Positions 8,976 to 17,957 of a stretch of 64,000 nucleotides of DNA are shown piece after piece. The DNA is from Xanthobacteraceae bacterium (GTDB taxonomy: Bacteria; Pseudomonadota; Alphaproteobacteria; Rhizobiales; Xanthobacteraceae). The position numbers and the translations under genes are program-made. The stretch's first letter is position 1, and each line of letters starts with the position of its first letter. Under the pieces are notes generated by a model. That model was not told the origin of the DNA. It searched no databases and worked only from the letters and a program-made list of their open reading frames with translations. The DNA lies in assembly GCA_028290465.1 (NCBI GenBank), contig JAQGJU010000143.1, forward strand, positions 62,001 to 126,000. The letters are read 5' to 3'.

Positions 8976-9745
8976 CGCTGGCGCTTTCCGCGCGCTTCCA
9001 GCACCGACACCGTGGTGTTGAGAAACGCCGCGATGGCGATGGCGAACACGATATAGGCGAACATCCTGGCCATATCCATGTTCTCGGCCAGATTGACGAT
9101 GCGATGCCCGAGCCCGCCGAGCGACGCGATGGTCTCGCTGCCGATGATCGACAGCAGCGCCACCGTGAAGCCCATGCGCAGGCCGGTGAGGATCACCGGC
9201 AAAGCCGCCGGCACCAGCACATAGCGGAACAATTGATAGTCCGACGCGCCCATCGATTTCGCGGCGGTGACCAGCACGCGATCGACATTGGAGAAACCCG
9301 CGATGGTGCTCAGCACCACCGGGAAGAAGCTGATCGTGGTGCCGAGCGCGATCTTCGAGGCCGGGCCGAGGCCGAAGAACAGCACATAAAGCGGCAGGAA
9401 CAGAATGATCGGGATCGAATAGATGCCGGCAAACAGCGGCTCGAACACTTTGGTGAAATACGGTGAACGGCTGATCGCGAAGCCGATCAGCGTGCCGCTG
9501 ACCATGGAGATCGCGAACGCGAACGCGAGTTCGGTCAATGTAATGCGCAGATCGTTGAGATATTCGCCCTTGGCGATCACGTCGACGAGTTGATCCCACA
9601 CGTTCAGTGGATTGGGCAGCAACAGCTTGTTGACGCCCCAGCGTGTCGTCGCCAGATACCAGAGCACGGATATGGCAACCAGGAAGCCGACCTGCACCAG
9701 ACGGCTGGCGAGCCCGCCCTTGAACCTGTCGCGTGGCGCCGACAT
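8972..9745 (-). CDS. ABC transporter permease (NitT/TauT/SsuC type)
   Basis: 257-aa permease with a hydrophobic first segment (VGFLVAISVLWYLATT) and the EAA loop AAKSMGASDYQLFRYVLVPA. It overlaps the ATPase gene upstream by one base and the second permease downstream by four, so all three are translationally coupled. It is a sequence paralogue of its neighbour, as usual for heterodimeric SsuC-like pairs. Confidence 0.88.
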   Translation of the reverse strand: MSAPRDRFKGGLASRLVQVGFLVAISVLWYLATTRWGVNKLLLPNPLNVWDQLVDVIAKGEYLNDLRITLTELAFAFAISMVSGTLIGFAISRSPYFTKVFEPLFAGIYSIPIILFLPLYVLFFGLGPASKIALGTTISFFPVVLSTIAGFSNVDRVLVTAAKSMGASDYQLFRYVLVPAALPVILTGLRMGFTVALLSIIGSETIASLGGLGHRIVNLAENMDMARMFAYIVFAIAIAAFLNTTVSVLEARGKRQR

Positions 9746-10617
9746 CAGGCTTCGCCCTTCGCGACGGCGTCTTCGTAGGCGCGTTTCGGCTTGGCCGATT
9801 GCGACATCGATTTGCGGATCTCGTCGTGCAGCAGTTCGTAGAGCCGGTCGCGCAGCGTGTGGAATTTGGCCGAGGTCATGAATTCCGGCTTGCGCGGATG
9901 CGGCTCGTCGATCTCGATGACTTCCTTGATGGTGCCGGGCCGCGCCGAAAACACCGCGACCCGGTCGGCCAGGAACACTGCTTCGCCGAGGCTGTGGGTG
10001 ACGAACACGATGGTCTTCTTGGAGCGCGACAGCAGCACCGAAAGATCTTCGCCAAGCACCATGCGGGTCTGCTCGTCCAGCGCGCCGAACGGCTCATCCA
10101 TCAGCAGGATCGAGGTCTCGAGACTCAGCGCCCGGGCCAGCGCGGCGCGCTGGCGCATGCCGCCGGACAATTGGCTCGGGTAATGATCGGCGAATTCGTC
10201 GAGGCCGACGGCCTCCAGCGCGCGGCGCGCGCGGTCCTCGCGTTCGCTCTTGGGCACGCCCTGGAACGTCATGCCGAGCATGATGTTCTCGAAAATTGTG
10301 TTCCACGGGAACAGCGCGTTTTCCTGGAAGATGAAGGCGATGTCGTGCGGCATTGGCCCGCGCACTGGCTTGTCGCCGACCGTTACCGTGCCGGTGGTCG
10401 GCTCGAACAGGCCGCCCATCACGTTGAGCAGCGTGCTCTTGCCGCAGCCGCTCGGACCGATCAGGCACAGCAGTTCGCCGCGCTCGACGTCCAGCGAGGT
10501 GTCGAGCAGCGCCCGCACATGCCGCGCCTCACCCTCCTCACCAAAATGATGCGAGACATTGCGCACCCGGATGGCGGCGTCCGCCTTCGCTGCATCTGGC
10601 GTCGCAATTGTGGTCAT
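9745..10617 (-). CDS. ABC transporter ATP-binding protein (SsuB/TauB type)
   Basis: 290 aa from the ATG at 10617; the frame is open further upstream but that stretch has no recognisable protein. Walker A GPSGCGKST at about 54-62, Q-loop near 98, signature LSGGM at 150-154, Walker B LLMDEP at 171-176 and the switch His in VFVTHS at 208. It energises the two permeases immediately downstream. The upstream gap of 93 bases to the binding-protein gene contains a strong hairpin. Confidence 0.92.
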   Translation of the reverse strand: MTTIATPDAAKADAAIRVRNVSHHFGEEGEARHVRALLDTSLDVERGELLCLIGPSGCGKSTLLNVMGGLFEPTTGTVTVGDKPVRGPMPHDIAFIFQENALFPWNTIFENIMLGMTFQGVPKSEREDRARRALEAVGLDEFADHYPSQLSGGMRQRAALARALSLETSILLMDEPFGALDEQTRMVLGEDLSVLLSRSKKTIVFVTHSLGEAVFLADRVAVFSARPGTIKEVIEIDEPHPRKPEFMTSAKFHTLRDRLYELLHDEIRKSMSQSAKPKRAYEDAVAKGEA

Positions 10618-10670
10618 GCCGGCAATCTCGATACGCGGCGCCTGTTCGGCGCCATGGACGGAAAGTTCAT

Positions 10671-10703
10671 CGCGGCGCCACCCGGACAATGGGCGGCGCC
10701 GCG
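10671..10703. other. Hairpin after binding-protein gene
   Basis: CGCGGCGCC (10671-10679) pairs perfectly with GGCGCCGCG (10695-10703). It begins eight bases past the minus-strand stop of the binding-protein gene (10711) and precedes the ATPase. No T-run follows, so an mRNA-stabilising 3' structure or partial terminator that keeps binding-protein expression above transporter expression is likely. Confidence 0.5.
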
Positions 10704-10710
10704 ACCGTGG

Positions 10711-11694
10711 CTATTTCGGCAGAAACTGCTCAGTATACAGTTTCTTCGGATCCGGCTCTTCGTTCAGGATCTTCAGGTCGACAAACGACTTGGTCAGCAC
10801 CGCCATCGCCTTGGCGCTGAACTTGCCGTCGTCGGAGAACATCGGCATCAACTCGTCATAGGTGCGCGCGGCGATTTCCTCGTCCTTGTGCATCACGTCG
10901 GCGGCGATCTTCACGGTCTCAGCCTTGTTGGCGCGCATGAAGGCAATGCTTTCCAGCCAGCCCTTGACGAAATTGCTAAGATCCTCGGGCCGCGACGCAA
11001 TCGCCTTGTCGGTTCCGAAGATCACATGGATGTGGAAGTCCTTCACCAACTGGCCGAAGCGAACCAGAATGCGAGCCTTGCCTTCCTTCTCCAGCGTCAG
11101 CGCGGTCGCGACGTCGGTCACCATGCCGTCGATGTCCTTGCGGACCAGCGCGGCGATCTGCGGCGGCGTCGCACCCATCGGCGTCACCACGATGCCGTCA
11201 TGACCCCAACCCTGCTGATTTGACGTCTCGGAAACCAGCCAAGCGGTCAGCGAGCCGACGGTCGAGACGCTGACGCGCTTTCCCTTCATCTCGGCGATGG
11301 TCTTCGGCCCATCGGGCCGCACGATCAGCGTCAGCAGCAGCGGCGGGCCGGCCATCGCAACGATGGCCTTCACAGGCGACCCCTTCATGACAAAGGCCAT
11401 GCCGGGACCGGAGCCGAGCGCGAGGTCGATGCCGTCGCTGGCCATTGCCTGCTGCATCTTGGCATCGCCCGCGAAGGCGATCGATTCGATCTCGACGCCG
11501 TGTTTCTGAAAGAAACCTTTGCGCATGCCGACATCGAGCGGCACGAAGGAGAACGCCTCCGGCACCGCCTTGCCGACACGCAGCTTCTCGGCCGCGAAGG
11601 CGGCCGGCGTGAGCGCCAGCCATCCGGCCGACAGCACCAGCGCGGCGGCCGTTGCCAGCCGCAGATGTCTGCGATTCGTGAGCATGTTCAGCAT
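10711..11694 (-). CDS. ABC transporter substrate-binding protein (NMT1/SsuA-like), paralogue 2
   Basis: 327 aa. Start ATG at 11694 follows GGGAGG by nine bases. N-terminal signal peptide: basic LTNRRHLR, hydrophobic LATAAALVLSAGWLAL, then cleavage near AFA-AEK. The mature part is an NMT1/SsuA-type bilobed binding protein for the importer encoded just downstream. It is clearly a paralogue of the gene at 11724-12725: both share LRVGKA, AFSFVPLDVG, the GDA.(M/V)QQAMA.DGID region, SVSTVGS and VKDFHIHVIF.TDKAI. Two ligand specificities served by one permease are possible. Confidence 0.88.
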   Translation of the reverse strand: MLNMLTNRRHLRLATAAALVLSAGWLALTPAAFAAEKLRVGKAVPEAFSFVPLDVGMRKGFFQKHGVEIESIAFAGDAKMQQAMASDGIDLALGSGPGMAFVMKGSPVKAIVAMAGPPLLLTLIVRPDGPKTIAEMKGKRVSVSTVGSLTAWLVSETSNQQGWGHDGIVVTPMGATPPQIAALVRKDIDGMVTDVATALTLEKEGKARILVRFGQLVKDFHIHVIFGTDKAIASRPEDLSNFVKGWLESIAFMRANKAETVKIAADVMHKDEEIAARTYDELMPMFSDDGKFSAKAMAVLTKSFVDLKILNEEPDPKKLYTEQFLPK

Positions 11695-11723
11695 AAGACC
11701 ATCCTCCCTGAGCATGTGCCTGA

Positions 11724-12725
11724 TTATTGTTTGGGCAGGAACGCTTCGGTCGTGAGCTTCGCCATGTCGGGTTCCTGCGGCAACGTCTTCATCTCGACGA
11801 AGGACCGCCGCAACACGGCCAGCGCCTTCGGGTCGAACCGTCCGTGATCGGAGAACATCGGCATTAATTCGTCGTAAATAGCCGCCGTGGTGGCGGCGTC
11901 CGTGCCCATCACCTCGGCGGCGATCGCCACCGTCTTGGCCTTCTCGGCCCGCATGAAGGCGATGGTTTCGAACCATGCCTTGTTGAAACGTTTCAGCGCG
12001 TCGGCCTTCTCGGTGATCGCCTTGTCGGTCGCAAAGATCACATGAATATGAAAATCCTTCACCAGATCGCCGAAGCGCATCAGAATCCGGCCCTCGCCAC
12101 GCTGCACATAATTCAGTGCCGCCGCCAGATTGACGATCGCGGCGTCGAACGATTTGGTCTTGAGCGCCGCGATGCGCGAGGCGTCGTCGCCGATCGTCAC
12201 CTGCTCGATGCCACTATGGCCCCAGCCCTTCTGGCTTGCCACCTCGCTGACGATCCAGCTCGTCACCGAACCGACGGTCGAAACACCGACCTTGCGACCC
12301 TTGAGATCGTCGACGGTCTTGACCGTGTCGTCGTTGCGCACCACCAGCGCGAACAGCAGCGGCGGGCCGGCCATCGCGGCAATGCCCTTGATCGGCGAGC
12401 CCTTGGCGATGAAAGCGAGGCCCGGCCCGGAGCCGAGACCGATATCGATGCCGTCAGCCGCCATCGCCTGCTGCACCCGGGCGTCGCCGCCAAAAGAGCT
12501 GATCTCGACGTCGAGGCCGTTGTTTTTAAAGATTCCGGTCCGCACGCCGACATCGACCGGCACGAACGAGAACGCATCCCGTCCGGCTTTGCCGACCCGC
12601 AAGGTTTCGGCGCCGGCTGAGATCGTCGTCGTGGCGATCATCGCCACACCGGCCAGAATGGCGAGGCAGCCCGCGAGACGCCGCGACCCACAGGACGCCG
12701 GCTTGGTTCGGCTCAACTTCGTCAT
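11724..12725 (-). CDS. ABC transporter substrate-binding protein (NMT1/SsuA-like), paralogue 1
   Basis: 333 aa with GGGAGGG seven bases before the ATG. Signal peptide: RRLAGCLAILAGVAMIATTTISAGA, then ETLRVGK. It is the tandem paralogue of the next gene downstream (10711-11694), separated by 29 bases, and both likely feed the same permease pair. Differences are spread along the whole length, so the duplication is not recent. Confidence 0.88.
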   Translation of the reverse strand: MTKLSRTKPASCGSRRLAGCLAILAGVAMIATTTISAGAETLRVGKAGRDAFSFVPVDVGVRTGIFKNNGLDVEISSFGGDARVQQAMAADGIDIGLGSGPGLAFIAKGSPIKGIAAMAGPPLLFALVVRNDDTVKTVDDLKGRKVGVSTVGSVTSWIVSEVASQKGWGHSGIEQVTIGDDASRIAALKTKSFDAAIVNLAAALNYVQRGEGRILMRFGDLVKDFHIHVIFATDKAITEKADALKRFNKAWFETIAFMRAEKAKTVAIAAEVMGTDAATTAAIYDELMPMFSDHGRFDPKALAVLRRSFVEMKTLPQEPDMAKLTTEAFLPKQ

Positions 12726-12831
12726 GCGCTTCCCTCCCGGTTCGAAGGCCGTTCAATGCGGCCTTTCGTTCGTGACGCCGACTTAATTCTAACGCCTTAT
12801 CTTAACGGTCCTCATTCTCTTTACGATCAAC

Positions 12832-14700
12832 CTATCGCTTGGATTGCATATCGCGTCGCAGTTGCGCCGTCGCGTCGGCATCGAGCGTCAGATCGTCGCC
12901 GACCACCACGCCATACAGCTTCCGGGCGGCTTCGCGCGAAATCAGTTCCTCGCGCACGTCATGACGCACCCGCTCCGGCTCGCGCTCCAGCGGATTGCCC
13001 CAGCCGCCGCCGCCGCCGGTGCGCACGATGGCGGAGGCGCCGATCTTTACCGGCAATCTGTTACCGCCCGTTTCGCGGAATTCGGTCTCTTCCGGCTTGC
13101 GCAGCAGATAGGAACCGGGCTGCCCCGGTGTGCCGTCCCACAGACCCCATGGCGGGCAGAGCGTCCGCCGGGTCTGTTCAAAATTCCAATGACCTTCGAC
13201 CAAGTTGCGGACCTGCATGTCGATGCCCAGGCCGCCGCGATATTTGCCGGCGCCGCACGAATCCTGCCGGAAACCGCGGCTTTCGACCAGCACCGGGCAT
13301 TTGAGTTCGATGCCCTCGATCGAGCCGTTGCGGACGTCGCCCTGGCACACCGAAACCGTGCCGGATTCGCCGTCCTCATACGGCCGACCACCCCAACCGC
13401 CGCCTTCCAGGCTTTGCACCACGAAGCGCTTACCGGTTTTCGGATGCAGGCCGAAAAACACCACGGCGCCACCGAGCAGGCCGTGATGGCCGGCCGGCAC
13501 TTTTTCCGGCATCGCCTTGGCCAGCGCCGCCACGATGGTGTCGACCACCGTCGGCACGATGGCGCTCCAGCCGGCCATCGGGGCCGGGAAGCGCGCCATC
13601 ATGATGCTGCCTTCGGGAATGATGATGTCGAGCGCCCGGAACGAACCTTCATTGACCGGATCGAGCGGCCCCGTGAGGGCCTTATAGGCAACGCGGGCGC
13701 CAGCCAGGGTGCGCGAATTGATGCCGGCCTTGCGCTCCATCGAGCAGCCCGACAGGTCGATGGTCATGCCGCCGCCCTTGATCGTCACCTTGACATGGAT
13801 CGGCACCGGCTCACCCTTGAGCACGCCGTCGTCGTCGATCGACGCCGACGCCTCATAGACGCCGTCCGGCAGCGCCGAGACGACGTTGCGGCATTTGCGC
13901 TCGGTCTCATCGAAGATGGTGTCGATCGCGCGCAGGATGGTCTCGCGGCCGTATTTGTCGAACAGCTCATCCATCCGGCGCGCCGCGAGGCGGCAGGCCG
14001 CCATCTGCGATTTCATGTCGCCGAGCGAGGATTCCGGGAAGCGAATGTTGTCCTTGATGACCCGGAACAGCGTCTCGTTGAGGACGCCGGCCTCGTAGAT
14101 CTTCAACTGGTCGAGTTGCAGGCCTTCGAACCACGGATCGGCGACCGCCGGACCGGCGCCGAAGCCGGTCGAGGTGCCGCCGATGTCGATCCAGTGCGCC
14201 CGCACCATGGTGAACATCAGCAGCTCGCCCTTGTAGAAATAGGGCGAGTAGATCACCACGTTATTGAGATGCTGGCCGGCCACCGCCTGATGGTTGGTGA
14301 TCAGCACATCGCCCGGCTTGAAGCCCTTGGCGCCGTAACGCTTCATGCCGTCGACGATGATGACGCCCAAATCGGCGACGAAATGCGACACGCCGCCGAC
14401 GTTCTGCGAAATCAGTTCGCCGTTCGGATCGATCAGCGCCGTGCAAAAGTCGCGCACCTCGTAGATCATCATATTGTACGAGGTGCGCTGAAGATCGGCC
14501 GCCATCTCGTTGGCGACCGCCGGCAACGCGTTGCGGATCACTTCCAGCGTGACCGCGTCCAATTTCTTGGCAGTTTTCTTGGCAGAGCGCTGGACCGGAG
14601 CCTTGGCCGAACGGACGGCCGGCTTGGTCTTCTTAACCGAAGCCTTCTTGGCCGCGCCCGTGGTGGTGCGCTTTCCCGAGGTGATCTTCGACTTTTTCAT
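12832..14700 (-). CDS. hyuB: Hydantoinase B/5-oxoprolinase beta-type subunit (HyuB) with basic N-terminal tail
   Basis: 622 aa. B subunit of ATP-dependent hydantoinase, oxoprolinase or acetone-carboxylase-like amidohydrolases, acting with HyuA. The ATG at 14700 overlaps the hyuA stop as ATGA. The family core begins at LDAVTLEVIRNAL (residue 47 on), with LISQNVGG, PGDVLITNHQAVAGQHLNN and GGGGGWGNPLEREPE near the end. Ahead of the core are 46 extra residues holding 13 Lys and 3 Arg and no acidic residue, with AKK/VKK-like repeats reminiscent of histone H1. That tail is not part of the family fold as I know it. The enzyme probably opens a cyclic amide ring at the expense of ATP. Confidence 0.92.
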   Translation of the reverse strand: MKKSKITSGKRTTTGAAKKASVKKTKPAVRSAKAPVQRSAKKTAKKLDAVTLEVIRNALPAVANEMAADLQRTSYNMMIYEVRDFCTALIDPNGELISQNVGGVSHFVADLGVIIVDGMKRYGAKGFKPGDVLITNHQAVAGQHLNNVVIYSPYFYKGELLMFTMVRAHWIDIGGTSTGFGAGPAVADPWFEGLQLDQLKIYEAGVLNETLFRVIKDNIRFPESSLGDMKSQMAACRLAARRMDELFDKYGRETILRAIDTIFDETERKCRNVVSALPDGVYEASASIDDDGVLKGEPVPIHVKVTIKGGGMTIDLSGCSMERKAGINSRTLAGARVAYKALTGPLDPVNEGSFRALDIIIPEGSIMMARFPAPMAGWSAIVPTVVDTIVAALAKAMPEKVPAGHHGLLGGAVVFFGLHPKTGKRFVVQSLEGGGWGGRPYEDGESGTVSVCQGDVRNGSIEGIELKCPVLVESRGFRQDSCGAGKYRGGLGIDMQVRNLVEGHWNFEQTRRTLCPPWGLWDGTPGQPGSYLLRKPEETEFRETGGNRLPVKIGASAIVRTGGGGGWGNPLEREPERVRHDVREELISREAARKLYGVVVGDDLTLDADATAQLRRDMQSKR

Positions 14701-16736
14701 TTTGCCCCCGCGACCGCGATGATCAATTCGCCCGACGGCGCTACCCGGCACACATCGCCTTCGTACAGCACCGTAGTGGTGCCGTGCTCTTCGATCAGCG
14801 CCGGACCGGCGATGCGCATGCCGGCCCCGAGCGACGGCCGCTTATAGACCGGACAGGTCACCGGTTTGCGGGCGTCGCCGAGATAGACCTTGCGGGTGCG
14901 TTCCGGCTTGGCCTTGGTGGCCGCCTTGAGCGACGGGAATTTCAGCCGCGGCCGCTTGCCGACCACCGCGAGGCGGATATTGACCATCTCGACCGCTTCG
15001 TCCGGCGAATGATGCGCGTAGCGGTGCTCATAGAGCTTGTCGAACGTGGTCCGAATGGCGCGGCGGTCGCCCTTTTTCAATTGCGCGAGCGTGACCGGCA
15101 CCTGCAAGGTGAATTCCTGGCCGACATAACGCAGATCGAGATGGACCTGGAGTTCGGCGCCCTTGGCGTGGCGCACGCCGGCCATGGCTTCCTTGGCCAT
15201 TTCCTCATGCACGGTGACCAGATTTTTAAAGTCGACGCTATCCAGGTTCGCATAGGAGGTGCGGATGAAGTCATGCCGTTCGTCGGCCAGCAGCATGCCG
15301 AGCGCCGAGAAGTGCGACGGAAACAGCGGCACGATCACTTTCGGAATATGCAGTTCCTTGGCGATCGCCAGCACATGCAGCGGACCGGCGCCGCCGGACG
15401 CCACCAGCGCGAAGTCGCGCGGATCGTAACCTTTTTCGACCGAGACCTCGCGCACCGCCAGCGACATCTTGTTGATGGCGATTTCGACGATGGCCTGCGC
15501 GGCCTCGATCGTGGTCATGCCGAGCGGATCGGCCACCTTGGCCTTGATGCCGGCGGCCGCGCCTTCGGCGTCGAGCTTCATCTGACCGCCGAGGAAATTG
15601 TCCGGATCGAGCCGGCCCAGCACCACATTGGCGTCGGTGATGGTCGGCTCCGTGCCGCCGCCGCGATAGCAGATCGGGCCGGGATCGGCGCCGGCGCTTT
15701 GCGGGCCGACCTTGAGCGCGCCGATATCGTCGAGCCATGCGATCGAACCGCCGCCGGCCCCGACCTCAACGACGTCGATCATCGGCACCATCACCGGATG
15801 ACCGCTGGCATAGCCGCCGACATAATAGCCGGGCGCCATGGTGGGCTCGCCATCGCGGATCAGGCTCGCCTTGGCCGTGGTGCCGCCCATGTCGAACGAG
15901 ATCACATTGCCGATGCCGAGCGCCTGACCGACGCGGGCGCCCGCGATAATGCCGCCGACCGGGCCGGATTCCATCATCGCGGCGGGCCGCTCCTGCGCGA
16001 CTTCGGGCGTCATCACGCCGCCATTGGACCGCATGATCGACAGGTCGCCACGGAAGCCGACTTCGCCCAGATTGGCGTTCAGGCTCTTCACATAGCCGCC
16101 GACCTTCGGGCCGATATAGGCGTTCACGACCGTGGTCGAGGTGCGCTCGAACTCGCGATATTCGCGCAGAATGTTGTGCGACAGCGACAGATACGCGTCG
16201 GGCATCGCCTTCGCGATCACCGCGCCGGCCTGCCGTTCGTGTTCGGGATTGACGTAGGAGTGCAGGAAGCACACAGCGACCGCTTCGACGCCTTCCTGTT
16301 TCAGCGTGCGGCAAGCGGCTTCGACATCGCCGGCCGCGAGTTCGCGATAGACCTCGCCGGACGCCATCAGGCGCTCGTCGACTTCGATCGTGAGATGGCG
16401 CGGCACCAGCGGCCGGTGGCGCTTGAACAGCAAATTGTAGGCTTCAGGCCGGTTGCCGCGCCCGATCGCGTAGACATCGCGCGTGCCCTTGGTGACGATC
16501 AGTGCGGTCTTGGCGCCCTTGCGCTCGATCAGCGTGTTGATCGCGATGGTCGAACCATGGATCAGTTCATCGATCGCGCTGGCGGCGAGGCCGCTCTTGC
16601 GAATGCAGTCGATGATGCCCTGCACGAGATGCGCCGGTGTGGTGAGGCTCTTGGCCTCGACGAAGCGCTTGGCGCGATCGTCGAACCCGATCAGATCGGT
16701 GAAAGTACCGCCAATATCGATCGCAACAACGATCAC
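14697..16736 (-). CDS. hyuA: Hydantoinase A/5-oxoprolinase alpha-type subunit (HyuA)
   Basis: 679 aa ATPase-fold subunit (ASKHA superfamily). The phosphate-binding motif DIGGTFTDL is at residues 7-15 and a second nucleotide motif SFDMGGTTAKASLI lies mid-protein, followed by GAGGGSIAW and the C-terminal domain. It pairs with HyuB downstream. First gene of the minus-strand operon; its promoter must lie in the 238-base gap shared with the divergent LysR gene. The pair may act on hydantoin, N-methylhydantoin, 5-oxoproline or another lactam. Sequence alone does not separate these. Confidence 0.93.
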   Translation of the reverse strand: MIVVAIDIGGTFTDLIGFDDRAKRFVEAKSLTTPAHLVQGIIDCIRKSGLAASAIDELIHGSTIAINTLIERKGAKTALIVTKGTRDVYAIGRGNRPEAYNLLFKRHRPLVPRHLTIEVDERLMASGEVYRELAAGDVEAACRTLKQEGVEAVAVCFLHSYVNPEHERQAGAVIAKAMPDAYLSLSHNILREYREFERTSTTVVNAYIGPKVGGYVKSLNANLGEVGFRGDLSIMRSNGGVMTPEVAQERPAAMMESGPVGGIIAGARVGQALGIGNVISFDMGGTTAKASLIRDGEPTMAPGYYVGGYASGHPVMVPMIDVVEVGAGGGSIAWLDDIGALKVGPQSAGADPGPICYRGGGTEPTITDANVVLGRLDPDNFLGGQMKLDAEGAAAGIKAKVADPLGMTTIEAAQAIVEIAINKMSLAVREVSVEKGYDPRDFALVASGGAGPLHVLAIAKELHIPKVIVPLFPSHFSALGMLLADERHDFIRTSYANLDSVDFKNLVTVHEEMAKEAMAGVRHAKGAELQVHLDLRYVGQEFTLQVPVTLAQLKKGDRRAIRTTFDKLYEHRYAHHSPDEAVEMVNIRLAVVGKRPRLKFPSLKAATKAKPERTRKVYLGDARKPVTCPVYKRPSLGAGMRIAGPALIEEHGTTTVLYEGDVCRVAPSGELIIAVAGAK

Positions 16737-16974
16737 GCGCCGATCTCCCTACCGTTTTGTCCCCAAGTCTCGTGTTGTTTCCGGCAAAGCCCGAGCCACG
16801 AGTTGATTGCGCCCGAACCGGTCCGCTGGCTCCACAACAGGGGGGCCGCGGCGCCGGCTGACCGGTCCGAACGCTGGCGACAGACTGCGGAGGAGGGTCT
16901 GGCCAAGCAACGGGATTTGAGGCTTAGTACCTAAAGCCAGATGGCTATAAGTCAGCATTCGTTGCGAGGCCCCC
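16737..16974. promoter_or_regulatory. Divergent promoter region between hyuA operon and lysR gene
   Basis: 238 bases without a gene between the divergently transcribed hyuA and LysR-type regulator. Near the regulator are two nested dyads: GGCTT...AAGCC within 16921-16938, and AGCC-AGAT-GGCT at 16935-16946. They sit 29-54 bases upstream of the regulator start, a usual place for a LysR autoregulatory and activation site. I did not find a convincing -35/-10 pair. Confidence 0.5.
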
Positions 16975-17865
16975 GTGATCTCCGCAAGTGCCCGTCGATT
17001 AAGTGTTTTTACCTCGGTGGTGGATGCTGGCGGGTTCAATTCGGCGGCCGTGCGGCTTGGAATTGCCCAGCCCTCGGTTGGGGCACACGTCAAGGCGCTG
17101 GAAGACCAGATCGGGCAGAAGTTGTTCTTCCGCCGGCGCGGCACGCGGCCGCAACTGACCAAGGCCGGCGAGACGCTGTACGCCTATGCGGTCGAGTTCC
17201 TGCAGAAGTCGCAGGAAACCACGACCACGTTGAGCGATCTGCGCTCACTCGACACCCGCGAAGTGTCGCTCGCACTGCATCGGGACGTCGCCCCGCATGT
17301 GATGGCGACGCATCTCGCCAGCTTCACCCGCAGCTTCCCGAAAGTCCGCATGGTGACCCGCACCGGCACCATCGAGGACGTGGTGGCGCTGGTGCGCGAG
17401 CATGTGGTGAACTTGGCGATCGTGCTGGCGGCCGGGCCGGTGAACGGGCTGCAATCCGACGCGCTGTCGAAAGTGCCGCTGTGGCTGGTGGTGGCGCGCA
17501 ATCATCCGCTGGCGACACGCAAGGACGTGCAGCCCGACGAGGTGCTGCGCTATCCGTTTTTCACCGGCCTGCGCAACTCACGCTACATGCAGATAGCCGG
17601 CCTTGCCTTGAAAGAAGTCGGCATCGCGCAGTTCGACGTCACGATGGAGCTGCAGGACTCGGCCTCGATCAAGGAAATGCTGCGGCTCGGCCAAGGCATC
17701 GCGGCGCTGCCGTCCTGCGCGGTCGATCAGGAGATCGCGGCCGGCACATTGGTCGCGGTCAAGCTCGCAGCGCGGCCACGCGATCTCGAACTGCGTTGCG
17801 CCTACTATGCGCCACTGCCGCCGGCAGCGCGCGACTTCCTCGGCTATGTGCGCGGGAAGTTGTAA
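16975..17865 (+). CDS. LysR-family transcriptional regulator
   Basis: 296 aa, normal length. Winged helix-turn-helix at about residues 5-65 (RLSVFTSVVDAGGFNSAA, LGIAQPSVGAHVKALEDQIG, LFFRRRGTRPQLTKAGE), followed by a periplasmic-binding-like effector domain. GTG start. It is divergent from the hyuA operon, so it most likely activates that operon in response to the substrate or an intermediate. The aspartate-dehydrogenase-like gene 92 bases downstream may be cotranscribed. Confidence 0.92.
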   Translation: MISASARRLSVFTSVVDAGGFNSAAVRLGIAQPSVGAHVKALEDQIGQKLFFRRRGTRPQLTKAGETLYAYAVEFLQKSQETTTTLSDLRSLDTREVSLALHRDVAPHVMATHLASFTRSFPKVRMVTRTGTIEDVVALVREHVVNLAIVLAAGPVNGLQSDALSKVPLWLVVARNHPLATRKDVQPDEVLRYPFFTGLRNSRYMQIAGLALKEVGIAQFDVTMELQDSASIKEMLRLGQGIAALPSCAVDQEIAAGTLVAVKLAARPRDLELRCAYYAPLPPAARDFLGYVRGKL

Positions 17866-17957
17866 ACGCCGACACATCCGTTCATTAATCGCCGCGGCCG
17901 GGCCTGATCCGGCCGTCTACGCCTGCGACGCCTCGCTAAATTTAGGAACCTCTATTC

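Noticed and set aside
14784-16934. 716-residue open frame on the plus strand
   Set aside because: Antisense to hyuA; no recognisable domain, typical shadow composition.
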